Source: Planctomycetaceae bacterium UBA6172
Lineage (GTDB): Bacteria; Planctomycetota; Planctomycetia; Pirellulales; Pirellulaceae
Assembly: GCA_002422955.1 (NCBI GenBank)
Contig: DITY01000144.1
Coordinates: 25,033-49,358 of the forward strand
Length of the DNA stretch: 24,326 nucleotides
Direction of reading: 5' to 3'
How positions within the stretch are numbered: position 1 is the first letter of the stretch; each line of letters begins with the position of its first letter. The notes under the pieces are model-generated. The model saw nothing but the letters and a program-made list of their open reading frames with translations. It made no database searches and was not told where the DNA came from. Shown piece by piece: positions 1 through 8,406 of the stretch. A program made the position numbers and the translations under genes.

Positions 1-1628
1 GCCGGTTCCGGGCTACTCGGCTTGTCCTCTTCCGTTGGCGGTTGCTCAGCCTTCGTTTTCTGCAGGGCTCGCAGCCGCGCGTACTCGGTGGCGGACTTGG
101 TTTCGTTCTCCATGACTTCGACAAACGGGGCCAATGGAAAATCATCGGAGAACGTGTCTTGGTCGATCGCGACCTGATACCGACCTATCGATCGCATCAG
201 GTCTTCGCTGAGATCGTCCTGCAACAAGACGGGGTAATCGTCGAAGATATCGGCCCAAAGTACGAAAGCCTGCTCGTATTTGGAAATGGCGAGATCGAGA
301 TCGGCATCCGCATTCGCCTGTTCAGCCTCGAACAACAACCGCCTGGCATCGACGGTACGGTCTTCCTGTTCGGCAGCGCACAACGTTTGCCAATACTCAT
401 AATTGACCTGGCCGCGGTAGCTGACCGTCTTGTCGAAACGTGCCTGTAGGTCGTCGATCTCGGTCGCCAACTGGATCGCCCGCAACCGTACGGCCTCGGG
501 GGCGATCCGGGCAACCCGTCCCAGCCCGGGCTTGAGCCGTGCGGCTAGCTGCAGCGCCAGCGTGTACTGAGTTTGATCTCGCTCTTCAGCGGGGGTTTCC
601 CACGCCGTCTGCTCCTCTTCGCTCATGCTGTCGTACAACGATTTTTCTTCGGCGCGGTAAGTCTCGCCGGCCAACTCCATGAACTCCTTCGTTAGCCCAT
701 CACGCTGCTCGAGCAGTTCGTCCGCGCCACCGAGCTTGATGGTGAACGGCGAGGTCGTCGGCACGCTTCGCTGCCCAAAGGCTTGCCAATCATCCGCGGC
801 GAGTTGCCAAGCGCTTTTGGCTCGATCGTCCAGCACACCCTCGGTCTCGATCGCCTCGGCGTGCTTGATCCGCCACTTCGGACCGGTTTGAAAGAAGTTA
901 ATCGGGGTCTGATTCCGGATCCGGACGCCGTTGTCGACGAGATCGTAGCCATACAGCAACCACTGCCTGCCGATCAACCAATTATCCGGCTTACCATCCG
1001 GGCCACGGGACTCGGGACTATCGACGGCAATGTTGGTTTCGCGGAGCGCTTCATGCTGCGGTTCGTCATCCGCGAAGAGCCGACGAAACTGCCGCTTCTC
1101 GTCGCTCATGCCGATTTTCTGACCGTAAAACCAACCGGTGTACCAAACGAGGCGGGGTGCCTTGCGATTCTGTTCGACACCACGCGTCAGGTATTCGATG
1201 CCCTCTCGCACCATCGCGTAGCGCTGACGGTAATCGTCGAATTCGCTCGACACGTTGTACGACAAATTGTGAGCCTGGAACTCCCAGACCTTCTCATAGT
1301 GCGGTTGCAACAGCGCGATGTTATTCAGCGTGGCCTTAAGCCGATCCCATTCGTGATGGACCTTGTAGTCGTTGGCCTTGCTCCACAGCAGCGTGGCGGC
1401 GACGCCCCGGAGACCCAAGGACGCTAGCTTCATGGTTTCGCTGGCCGGATTGATATCCCCCAACTCGCTCTCGGCGATGTTGTACTTGGTCCGCATCTGC
1501 GTCAACTGACCGCCAGCATCCCCGGTGCTTCCGCCCGAGGGTTGCCCGAGCAGATACAACGGGATCAACATCGTGATCAGGATGAGCAGATAGGTCAGTT
1601 TATTGCGAAAACCGCTTGTGCGATTCAT
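1..1628 (-). CDS. Membrane-anchored helical (TPR-like) protein of unknown function, 3' end beyond the window
   Basis: The reading frame is open from an ATG at 1628 down to the left edge, giving 542 codons without a stop, so the gene is partial at its C-terminus. The N-terminus has one hydrophobic segment (about residues 12-28, LTYLLILITMLIPLYLLG), which fits a signal anchor. The rest is hydrophilic, rich in Trp, Tyr, Glu and Arg, and looks helical with TPR-like spacing (for example LLQPHYEKVWEFQAHNL near residue 105), but I cannot name a family. The start overlaps the permease stop as ATGA at 1625-1628, so it is the third gene of the ABC exporter operon and is probably translationally coupled to it. 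It may be an accessory or periplasmic partner of that transporter; that role is inferred from position only. Confidence 0.85.
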   Translation of the reverse strand, partial: MNRTSGFRNKLTYLLILITMLIPLYLLGQPSGGSTGDAGGQLTQMRTKYNIAESELGDINPASETMKLASLGLRGVAATLLWSKANDYKVHHEWDRLKATLNNIALLQPHYEKVWEFQAHNLSYNVSSEFDDYRQRYAMVREGIEYLTRGVEQNRKAPRLVWYTGWFYGQKIGMSDEKRQFRRLFADDEPQHEALRETNIAVDSPESRGPDGKPDNWLIGRQWLLYGYDLVDNGVRIRNQTPINFFQTGPKWRIKHAEAIETEGVLDDRAKSAWQLAADDWQAFGQRSVPTTSPFTIKLGGADELLEQRDGLTKEFMELAGETYRAEEKSLYDSMSEEEQTAWETPAEERDQTQYTLALQLAARLKPGLGRVARIAPEAVRLRAIQLATEIDDLQARFDKTVSYRGQVNYEYWQTLCAAEQEDRTVDARRLLFEAEQANADADLDLAISKYEQAFVLWADIFDDYPVLLQDDLSEDLMRSIGRYQVAIDQDTFSDDFPLAPFVEVMENETKSATEYARLRALQKTKAEQPPTEEDKPSSPEP

Positions 1629-3541
1629 GCCGCAATCTCTCGTGTCTTGAGGAAGAAATAGCCGATCAAAAAGGCGACGATGACGTAGCCCACGGTCGCT
1701 ACCGCATGTCGGGCGAGCAGCGATCCGAAAATATCGAAACCGCTGGCCGCGTATTCGGCGGTGCTTAGCATCTTGGGCAGGTTGGGCAAGGAAGTCGCGA
1801 TCACGTCCAAGGTGTAGATCAGCCCCGCATCGATACCTTGGATGACCTTGGCGGCGATCGCGTCCACGTCCAAATCGGTCGTCATCGAGTCTTGTCGCAG
1901 CAGCCGAACCATCGACTCGATCGGCCCGCCACCCATCGACTCCCCTTTGTCCATGTAGTACCGGATGTCGTAGATCCGTTCGGCGGTGAAACCGAGTAGC
2001 ACGCAAACGAACGTGGCGACCATTGCGACCGGACCGCTGAGGAAAGTGCTGAACATCACGCCAAAGGCGATGACCATGACCATCTGTAGCCAGATCGAGA
2101 CATAGCTCTTGAACAGATTCCAGGCAAAGCTCGACTCCGCCGGACGGAGATAGACGCTGCTAGTGGTCGCCCCCAAATACTGTTGCCCATCCAAGCAACG
2201 AATGACCACATCCAGCCGCCCATCGGGGGTAACCAAGTCTTCGAACAGATCGAGCATCCGGACCTGACCGCCGTCGGTCCCCTCGATCTGCCGCGGCAAA
2301 CGCTCCTCCGAGACATCATATTCCTGGACCACGAAGTTGATCGGGTTGCTCTCGAGCTGTGTGTTGTCCGGATTGCGGAGCGTAATCGAGCCGCGCAGTC
2401 CCGAGACGATATCTCCCTTCACGGTGCGAAAGGCCCGCAGGCTCATCTCCATCGGAATTCCCTCTTCGTCGGGATAACGCGATGGAGTGACGTCCGCGAA
2501 GGAATAGATCGCCGAGCCGAGCGACCCTCCCCCTCCCTCGACATAGCCATATTCGAGCCGTCGGGCTTCGCGAGCGACACCGACGAGCCGGGCGATCCCC
2601 GCGGAACTATAACCGCCCCGTGCCTTTTCCTGACCGACATCGATCCCCTTGAAGTCGAGATTGCCGCCCCGATCGGTAAAGACCAAGGTTCCATAACTCG
2701 GCACTCGGGCCCTCAGAGCCCCGGTCGGTTCACCGATCACGTACTTGCCGTCGAGCTGACGGATGACATGCCGATGGCCGCGAACCGCGTCCGTCAACCC
2801 CAACGAGGGCTCCCCGGCTGCGGCGGGTGGATCGAGCGTGAAGGTGTGTTCGTGGAACTGATCATAGCTCAGCTTGCCCTCGAATCGGCCGTCAGCCAGT
2901 TCCTGGATGTCGGCCACTTCGTGATCGTGCTGCAGGCCGCGGGTGACAAAAAAGTAGCTGGCAATGCCCATCGGGATCAGGATCAGCGTCCCGACGGCGA
3001 CGAACCCGAGCATGCGTCCCAACACGATCTCGGTCGCACGCACCGGTTTGGTCACGATCGTGTAGATCGTCCGGTTCTTGATATCGGCCGGCAGGCTGAA
3101 CGCGCTGATGAACAACGCCAGCAACAGAATGAGGTAGTTCGTCGCGGTGAGCACGAAGCTGATGTATAACCGGCCGGGGTCCGAACTCCGCGGGTCAAGG
3201 TACCAACCGGCGAACAACAAACCGACCAAAAACAGCCCGACGACGACGAGCACCCTGCGGCGGATCGCTTCTTTGTAGGCGAGCCTCGCCAGAGCGACGA
3301 TGCGACGAGGCGAGGTCCCCGGCAGATCGTCACGAATCAGATCCCGCACGGCACGGGCAACGGCGTAAAACCCTTCGGCAGGTCCATAGCGGACCGCGGA
3401 AACGAGGTAGCCGACCAGCAAACCGACCAGAATCGCCAGCGCGATCAGGACGACCCCCTGCAGCAACGCGCTTTCCAGAAATGCCTGCGGCCTCAGCAAC
3501 CATTCCCCAAATGACCAAAAATCTTCTGGCTGCAACGTCAT
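1625..3541 (-). CDS. ABC-2 type transporter permease with a large soluble insertion
   Basis: The 638-residue membrane protein has hydrophobic segments at about residues 28-50, 96-114, 128-149, 176-198, 484-504, 505-522 and 613-631. The stretch DIKNRTIYTIVTKPVRATEI (153-172) matches the cytoplasmic motif seen after an early membrane span in ABC-2 permeases, where the sequence resembles K.R.I..l.tkPv.r.ei. Unlike typical 250-400 residue ABC-2 permeases it carries a hydrophilic region of about 270 residues (201-472) between the fourth and fifth spans, which should face one side of the membrane as a folded domain. It starts inside the ATPase stop codon (ATGA, 3538-3541) and its own stop overlaps the next start. 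With the ATPase it would form an exporter; the substrate cannot be told from sequence. Confidence 0.9.
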   Translation of the reverse strand: MTLQPEDFWSFGEWLLRPQAFLESALLQGVVLIALAILVGLLVGYLVSAVRYGPAEGFYAVARAVRDLIRDDLPGTSPRRIVALARLAYKEAIRRRVLVVVGLFLVGLLFAGWYLDPRSSDPGRLYISFVLTATNYLILLLALFISAFSLPADIKNRTIYTIVTKPVRATEIVLGRMLGFVAVGTLILIPMGIASYFFVTRGLQHDHEVADIQELADGRFEGKLSYDQFHEHTFTLDPPAAAGEPSLGLTDAVRGHRHVIRQLDGKYVIGEPTGALRARVPSYGTLVFTDRGGNLDFKGIDVGQEKARGGYSSAGIARLVGVAREARRLEYGYVEGGGGSLGSAIYSFADVTPSRYPDEEGIPMEMSLRAFRTVKGDIVSGLRGSITLRNPDNTQLESNPINFVVQEYDVSEERLPRQIEGTDGGQVRMLDLFEDLVTPDGRLDVVIRCLDGQQYLGATTSSVYLRPAESSFAWNLFKSYVSIWLQMVMVIAFGVMFSTFLSGPVAMVATFVCVLLGFTAERIYDIRYYMDKGESMGGGPIESMVRLLRQDSMTTDLDVDAIAAKVIQGIDAGLIYTLDVIATSLPNLPKMLSTAEYAASGFDIFGSLLARHAVATVGYVIVAFLIGYFFLKTREIAA

Positions 3542-4530
3542 GACTTGGCCTCCGCCTTGACCTGACCCTGATCACCTGCCGCCGAGTCGCTGGTCACGCG
3601 CCGCGCCCCCGGACGACGCTCGCTTTCACGAACGATGTTCAGGAACAGTTCTTCCATCGTCGCCGTTGGGTTATCGATCGACTCCACCGTCCCGCCATGC
3701 CGCTTGATCACTTCCGCGATCTCTTGCTTCGCGGCTTCGCTCAAACCCCGTGCATGAACCTCGGTGACATCCTGGACCTTCAACAATTCGGTCACGCGGC
3801 CGAGTTCCTTCAATTCACCCTGATGCAAGATCGCGACCCGATCACAAACGTCTTGAACATCGGACAACTGGTGGCTGCAGAGCAGGACCGTTTTTCCTTG
3901 TTCGCGGAGCGACAGGATCAGGTCCTTCATGTCACGGCTACCGATCGGATCCAAACCGGTCGTCGGCTCATCGAGCAGTATCAGGTCGGGGTTGTTGATC
4001 AGCGCCTGCGCCAAACCGACACGGCGGGTCATGCCCTTGCTGTACTCACGCAACTGGCGATGCCGGGCCCCCTGCAACCCGACCAATTCGACCAACTCAT
4101 CAATCCGACGCTTCCGCTCCTCGGCCGAAAGATCGAACAATCGCCCGTAAAAGTCGAGCGTTTCGTCGGTCGTCAAAAATTTGTAGAGGTACGATTCTTC
4201 CGGGAGATAGCCGATCCGCTCATTCTTTCGCGTCTCAGTCGCATCTTGATCGAAGACCAACACGCGACCGCTGGTCGGAAACAACAACCCCAAAATCAGC
4301 TTGATGGTGGTCGATTTGCCACTGCCGTTGGGTCCGAGCAACCCGAAAATCTCGCCTTGCCGAACTTCGATGTCGAGCGATTTGAGTGCCGCGACTTTAC
4401 GTCGCCCCCAGAAATCTCGATACACCTTGGTTAAGTTGCGAGTTTCGATAACCACTCCCGAGTTGGTACCCGAAGAGGTTTTGGGCTCGGCAACGGCGGA
4501 AGTCACGCTTTGATCGATAGCCACGGGCAC
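3538..4530 (-). CDS. ABC transporter ATP-binding protein
   Basis: The 330-residue protein is a single nucleotide-binding domain of the ABC-2 exporter type (CcmA/GldA-like). Visible motifs are Walker A GPNGSGKST (66-74), a Q-loop region GYLPEESYLYKFLT (107-120) that has Pro-Glu instead of the usual Gln, the signature REYSKGMTRRVGLAQ (161-175) in place of LSGGQ, Walker B LILLDEPTTGLDP (183-195), and the H-loop His 220 in LLCSHQ. These variants are usual in this subfamily. The start is taken as GTG at 4530; the ABC fold begins near residue 27 (VVIETRNLTKVYRD) and no clear ribosome-binding site is seen, so a later start is possible. It energises the permease encoded directly downstream with a 4-base overlap. 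Confidence 0.93.
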   Translation of the reverse strand: MPVAIDQSVTSAVAEPKTSSGTNSGVVIETRNLTKVYRDFWGRRKVAALKSLDIEVRQGEIFGLLGPNGSGKSTTIKLILGLLFPTSGRVLVFDQDATETRKNERIGYLPEESYLYKFLTTDETLDFYGRLFDLSAEERKRRIDELVELVGLQGARHRQLREYSKGMTRRVGLAQALINNPDLILLDEPTTGLDPIGSRDMKDLILSLREQGKTVLLCSHQLSDVQDVCDRVAILHQGELKELGRVTELLKVQDVTEVHARGLSEAAKQEIAEVIKRHGGTVESIDNPTATMEELFLNIVRESERRPGARRVTSDSAAGDQGQVKAEAKS

Positions 4531-4893
4531 AACCCATTAGGGCCAAGGGGGAATGATTACCGGAGAAAACGCCGGTGGGGAAAATCAAGGTAATCCAAAA
4601 TACGGAATCTTGGTCTCGGCAACCGGCGATCTCGGGAAAAAATCAGGCCGCTGTCGTTACGAACGAATCCGCCCGATGGTTCGGTCCGCCCATGATCGCA
4701 ATTTATACCGCCAGCGAACAGTCCCAGCGACTCGGTGCCGCCGAACCACCGCCGGGGTGACTTGTCGACTCCTACCTGATCGTCCGATACTTCTTTCGTA
4801 CTCCGCAAATCGGCACTACCGACGGCGAGTCCCTTCCCGTCCCGAACCCAGCCCCGCGACTTGCCGGCCCGCAACCATCCGGAAACCGCCTCG
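4531..4893. promoter_or_regulatory. Intergenic region between divergent ABC operon and folC
   Basis: These 363 bases separate two genes that point away from each other, so promoters for both should lie here. I found no convincing -35/-10 pair, riboswitch-like structure or long dyad. An AT-rich patch reading TATAAAT on the minus strand near 4700-4712 is the only promoter-like element and lacks a good -35 partner. Open frames in this stretch are short and have no recognisable domains. Confidence 0.4.
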
Positions 4894-6270
4894 ATGCCGA
4901 TCGATGACCTCGATTACCCTGCCGCGATCGCGTACCTTTACAGCCTGATCAATTACGAGCGGACCGGCGATACGACGCCCTTTCAATTCCGGTTGCAGCG
5001 GATGCGCCGGCTGATTGACCTTTTGGATTTGGCAGGCGTCGCGGGCGAAGCGATCCCTGTCGTGCATATCGCGGGGACCAAAGGCAAAGGGAGCACGGCC
5101 ACGATGGTCGCGGCCATGCTGACCTCCGCCGGGATAAGGACCGGCCTTTACACGTCGCCCCATCTCGCCGATCTCGAGGAACGGTTCGTCGTCGACTCTG
5201 AAATGCCGACGCGCAGCGAAATGGTTGGGTTGGTGCGCGCGGTTCGCGAGGTCGCCACAAACTTGGCGAACCAGGGCGCCGGCTCACCAACCTTCTTCGA
5301 ATTGACAACAGCGATCGCGCTACTCCATTTCAAGAATCGGGCCTGCCAGGCGGTGGTGTTGGAAGTTGGCCTAGGTGGGCTGCTGGACAGCACGAACGTC
5401 TGCTTCCCAACGGTCACGGCAATCACGTCGATCGGGCTCGATCATCAACAGATCCTCGGCAACACCTTGGCCGAGATTGCCGCGCAAAAGGCGGGCATCA
5501 TCAAGTCCGGTGTGCCGGTGGTCAGCGGAGTTAGGGCAGGGGACGCCGCCACCGTAATCGCCAAAACGGCGGAGCAGGTCGGAGCACCCCTGTTTCAAAT
5601 CGGCCGCGACTTCGATTTCCGCTTGGAACCCGATTCCGCCGGTTGGCGAGCCGACCTGACTTTGATACCGAATCGCGAACCGATTCGTCGACGCGACGGT
5701 TGGGATCTGGCCCTGCCCGGGTTGCACCAAGGTCAAAACGCCTCGCTCGCTTGCGTGATCCTCGACCTGCTCGGCCAAGCTGGCACGTTGACCCGGCTTG
5801 AGGACCAGGCGGTTGGCCTAGCCCGAGTTCGCTGTGCCGGACGGATCGAACGATTTGACTTGCGGGACGGTACCGAGGTCATTCTCGATACCTCGCACAA
5901 CGTGGAGTCGATTTCGGCGCTCTGCGAGTTCCTGGAAAGCCAACCCGGCGAACGCCGCATCACGGTGATTTTCGGCACCAGTCGAGACAAACCTTACCGG
6001 GGCATGCTCGAACGGCTGGCTGCTTTGGCGGATCGGATCATCCTGACACGATATCACGCCAATCCTCGCTATCGCGACCCCGTAGATCTGCTGGCCGCGG
6101 TTCCCAACGCCGACGTGGCGGTCATTGAGGAATACCCCGAGGCGGCTTTCAGCCGCGCTCGTGCCGAGACCGTTTCGCCGCACCACCAAATCGTGATCTG
6201 CGGATCGTTCTTCTTGGCCGCGGAGATCCTGCCATTGCTGAAACCGGTGACCAAGCGTCAGGACGCCTGA
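4894..6270 (+). CDS. folC: Bifunctional folylpolyglutamate synthase / dihydrofolate synthase
   Basis: This Mur-ligase family enzyme adds glutamate to folates (and, in bifunctional forms, to dihydropteroate) using ATP, and acts in the cytoplasm. From the ATG at 4894 it is 458 residues, normal for FolC; a TTG at 4861 would add 11 residues but is less likely. Seen are the P-loop GTKGKGST (about 61-68), YTSPHL, LEVGLGGLLDSTN, the SIGLDHQQILGNTLAEIAAQ segment with KAGIIKSGVPVV following, and ILDTSHN (about 331-337) in the C-terminal domain, where many FolC proteins have DGAHN. VIFGTSRDKPYRGML follows, as expected. The gene stands alone on the plus strand between two minus-strand operons and ends 27 bases from the end of the convergent gene, with no obvious terminator between them. 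Confidence 0.95.
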   Translation: MPIDDLDYPAAIAYLYSLINYERTGDTTPFQFRLQRMRRLIDLLDLAGVAGEAIPVVHIAGTKGKGSTATMVAAMLTSAGIRTGLYTSPHLADLEERFVVDSEMPTRSEMVGLVRAVREVATNLANQGAGSPTFFELTTAIALLHFKNRACQAVVLEVGLGGLLDSTNVCFPTVTAITSIGLDHQQILGNTLAEIAAQKAGIIKSGVPVVSGVRAGDAATVIAKTAEQVGAPLFQIGRDFDFRLEPDSAGWRADLTLIPNREPIRRRDGWDLALPGLHQGQNASLACVILDLLGQAGTLTRLEDQAVGLARVRCAGRIERFDLRDGTEVILDTSHNVESISALCEFLESQPGERRITVIFGTSRDKPYRGMLERLAALADRIILTRYHANPRYRDPVDLLAAVPNADVAVIEEYPEAAFSRARAETVSPHHQIVICGSFFLAAEILPLLKPVTKRQDA

Positions 6271-6297
6271 CCGAAAGCGATCAGGCGCTCCGAGCGA

Positions 6298-8367
6298 TCA
6301 CAGCGTCGTCAACGACCGACCCCAAGCCAAAATGGCTGCCGGATCGACTTGGCCGCCGAGTACGGGAAAACCAAGCTTCGGGAAGGCTTCCGACCATTTG
6401 GGCGGTTCGACATCCTCTCCAGGCATCAGCCACAGTTGCAACGGTGCGGCGGGATCGTTCTCACGGAGACGGATGCCGGGCGGACGGATGTCGCCACGGA
6501 TCGCGATCCCTTGAAAGCTGCCGGGACGCAGGATCGCCGCGGCCAGCGCCAGGGAGCCGCCCGCACCGCGGCCCATTCCCCCAATCACTTGCCGCGCCGG
6601 ATCGATGTCCTGATTCTGACGAATGGCGGCCGCCAATCGGCTCGGCACGTCAATCTCCTCCGGGTTCCAGCGATCCTCCGCCAACGGGGCGACGATGCAG
6701 ACGATCATGCCCGCGGTACGCGCCGGCTCGAGCCAAGGTTCGGCCGCGCGCTTCAAATCCGTCTCCCCAGGATCGGCCAACAACACCGCCAAACCGAGCC
6801 TCGGATCGACGGCCGCCGCTCGCAGTCCCGCCGCGGTCGGGACCGGTGTCACCAGCACGGCGGCGTTGCCGATATCTGGCATCGCAAACTCGCGAATCTC
6901 CCACTTCTCATCTTCAGGGCTGGCATATCGGAGAGATTCGGGAAACGATTGCGGATCGGTCATGGCGATCGCGGTGGACCGCAACTGAACCTCGCTCGGC
7001 TGACCATCCCGCGAAATCACCAGGACTAGGGGCTGCTCAGGATCGGCGGAGAAAACTTGACGGCGCAAGGCGGACAGATCGTCGACCGGATTCCCATTGA
7101 GCGACCGGATGCGATCGCCGATTTGCAGTTTGCCGTCCGCGGGCAAACCGGCGACCGTGCCAGAGACCACGACCTCGGAGGGTGCGACTAGCTGTGGTGC
7201 CTCAGCGGCCGGCGCACCGGCGGTTGGGGCGTCAGCAGGGGGGACGTTTTCTTGTCTGACGGTGATGCCGATCCGCTGGGGTACCAGCGGTGGGATCGAA
7301 TCGGCCAGCGTCACCATCTTTTCGCTGACCTCTCCACCCCGCGCGATGCGCAGCGTGACCGTCTCACCGGCATCGCGTCCGCCGAGCAGTTGCTTGATTT
7401 CGCGATGGCTACGAATCTCGACCGAGTCGATAGCCTGGACCACGTCGCCCGGTTGCAGATCGGCGCGGGCTGCTGGCGACCGGGGACGAACGGCCGCGAT
7501 TTCCGTCGACTCGACGTAAGGGTCACTTTCCTTGGGCACGATGCCGACCAATCCGCGGCGCACGTCCTCGCCTCGCATCAGCCCGGGTAGTCTCCGCACG
7601 AGAGCCGCGGATGGGATTGCGAACGCGATCCCCGAGTCGTACCAGGCTGTGTCATTTTCCGCGCCGCCATCGGGCACCATCGGCACGATGATGCCCAAAA
7701 CCCTGCCCCGCAAGTCGACGAGCGGCCCGCCATAGAACGCGGATGAGACCCGAGCGTCGGTCTGCAGGGCCAAACCCCAGTTCCGATCGGTACCACTGAG
7801 GATTCCGGTGGAAACCGCGGCAGTCTGGCTACCAGCATGCCGTCCGACGGCGATCACCGTCTGACCGACGGTTGCTTCGCCTTCCCAAAGCCCCAACGGT
7901 TTCACCTCTCCCTCGTCTCCACCCAAGTCCTCTTCGGACCTCAGCAGGATGATCTGGCGGGCCTCATCACGGGCGACGACCCTCGCCACGCCCCGACGAC
8001 CGCTCGGGGTAACCAGCAAAATCGATGTCGGGTTACCACGCACGGCCAAGACCGAGGCGAGGAAATGCCGCTGGTCATCGATCGCCACGGCGACCGTGGG
8101 TGCGTCCGCGGCGACTTCGCCTTCGGCAGGTTCCGTCACGCCGATCAATTCGACCGTCACGACCGACGCGGCAACCTGTTCCATCGCGGCGCGAACCGCC
8201 CTGGCGCGGGCCACCCAAAGCTCCTCCGCCCAGACACAAGTCGCGCCGGGTAGGATCGTTCCGCCGACCGTGATCGCCCCGCCCAACACGAATGCGACGC
8301 AGAGGTTCACGCCCCAGGGCGCGAAGGATCTCGATCCGATCCGCGGTCGTCGAGGGGAGCAACGCAT
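6298..8367 (-). CDS. Trypsin-like pseudo-protease with two PDZ domains and a degenerate alpha/beta-hydrolase-like tail
   Basis: The 689-residue protein has an N-terminal hydrophobic segment (about 21-47) consistent with export. Residues about 60-260 align by eye with the HtrA trypsin-like fold, but the triad is gone: the His position falls in LLVTPSGR, the Asp position reads EARQIILLR (Gln 138), and the Ser position in the usual GNSGGPL reads AFYGGPLVD (Tyr 212). A first PDZ lies near 271-355 (SPAARADLQPGDVVQAID) and a second near 365-465 (LQIGDRIRSLNGNPVDDL), joined by an Ala/Pro-rich linker. Residues about 495-689 resemble an alpha/beta-hydrolase, with a nucleophile-elbow-like GGMGRGAGGSLAL (596-608) in which the usual Ser is Gly. 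It is the last gene of the operon, 39 bases after its neighbour. It probably binds peptides or partners rather than cutting them; the tail assignment is the least certain part. Confidence 0.85.
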   Translation of the reverse strand: MRCSPRRPRIGSRSFAPWGVNLCVAFVLGGAITVGGTILPGATCVWAEELWVARARAVRAAMEQVAASVVTVELIGVTEPAEGEVAADAPTVAVAIDDQRHFLASVLAVRGNPTSILLVTPSGRRGVARVVARDEARQIILLRSEEDLGGDEGEVKPLGLWEGEATVGQTVIAVGRHAGSQTAAVSTGILSGTDRNWGLALQTDARVSSAFYGGPLVDLRGRVLGIIVPMVPDGGAENDTAWYDSGIAFAIPSAALVRRLPGLMRGEDVRRGLVGIVPKESDPYVESTEIAAVRPRSPAARADLQPGDVVQAIDSVEIRSHREIKQLLGGRDAGETVTLRIARGGEVSEKMVTLADSIPPLVPQRIGITVRQENVPPADAPTAGAPAAEAPQLVAPSEVVVSGTVAGLPADGKLQIGDRIRSLNGNPVDDLSALRRQVFSADPEQPLVLVISRDGQPSEVQLRSTAIAMTDPQSFPESLRYASPEDEKWEIREFAMPDIGNAAVLVTPVPTAAGLRAAAVDPRLGLAVLLADPGETDLKRAAEPWLEPARTAGMIVCIVAPLAEDRWNPEEIDVPSRLAAAIRQNQDIDPARQVIGGMGRGAGGSLALAAAILRPGSFQGIAIRGDIRPPGIRLRENDPAAPLQLWLMPGEDVEPPKWSEAFPKLGFPVLGGQVDPAAILAWGRSLTTL

Positions 8368-8406
8368 GGGTGATTCACTCGGACAAAAAAGGGAGGGCAG
8401 GGCGAA

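Noticed and set aside
2183..3169. A 328-codon plus-strand open frame inside the ABC permease gene
   Set aside because: It lies entirely opposite a clear membrane protein gene, has low-complexity His/Arg/Asp-rich composition and no domain; long antisense frames are common in GC-rich coding DNA.
5880..5910. FolC with DTSHN in place of the more common DGAHN motif
   Set aside because: The Asp, His and Asn are kept and other FolC motifs are intact, so this looks like ordinary variation and not loss of function.
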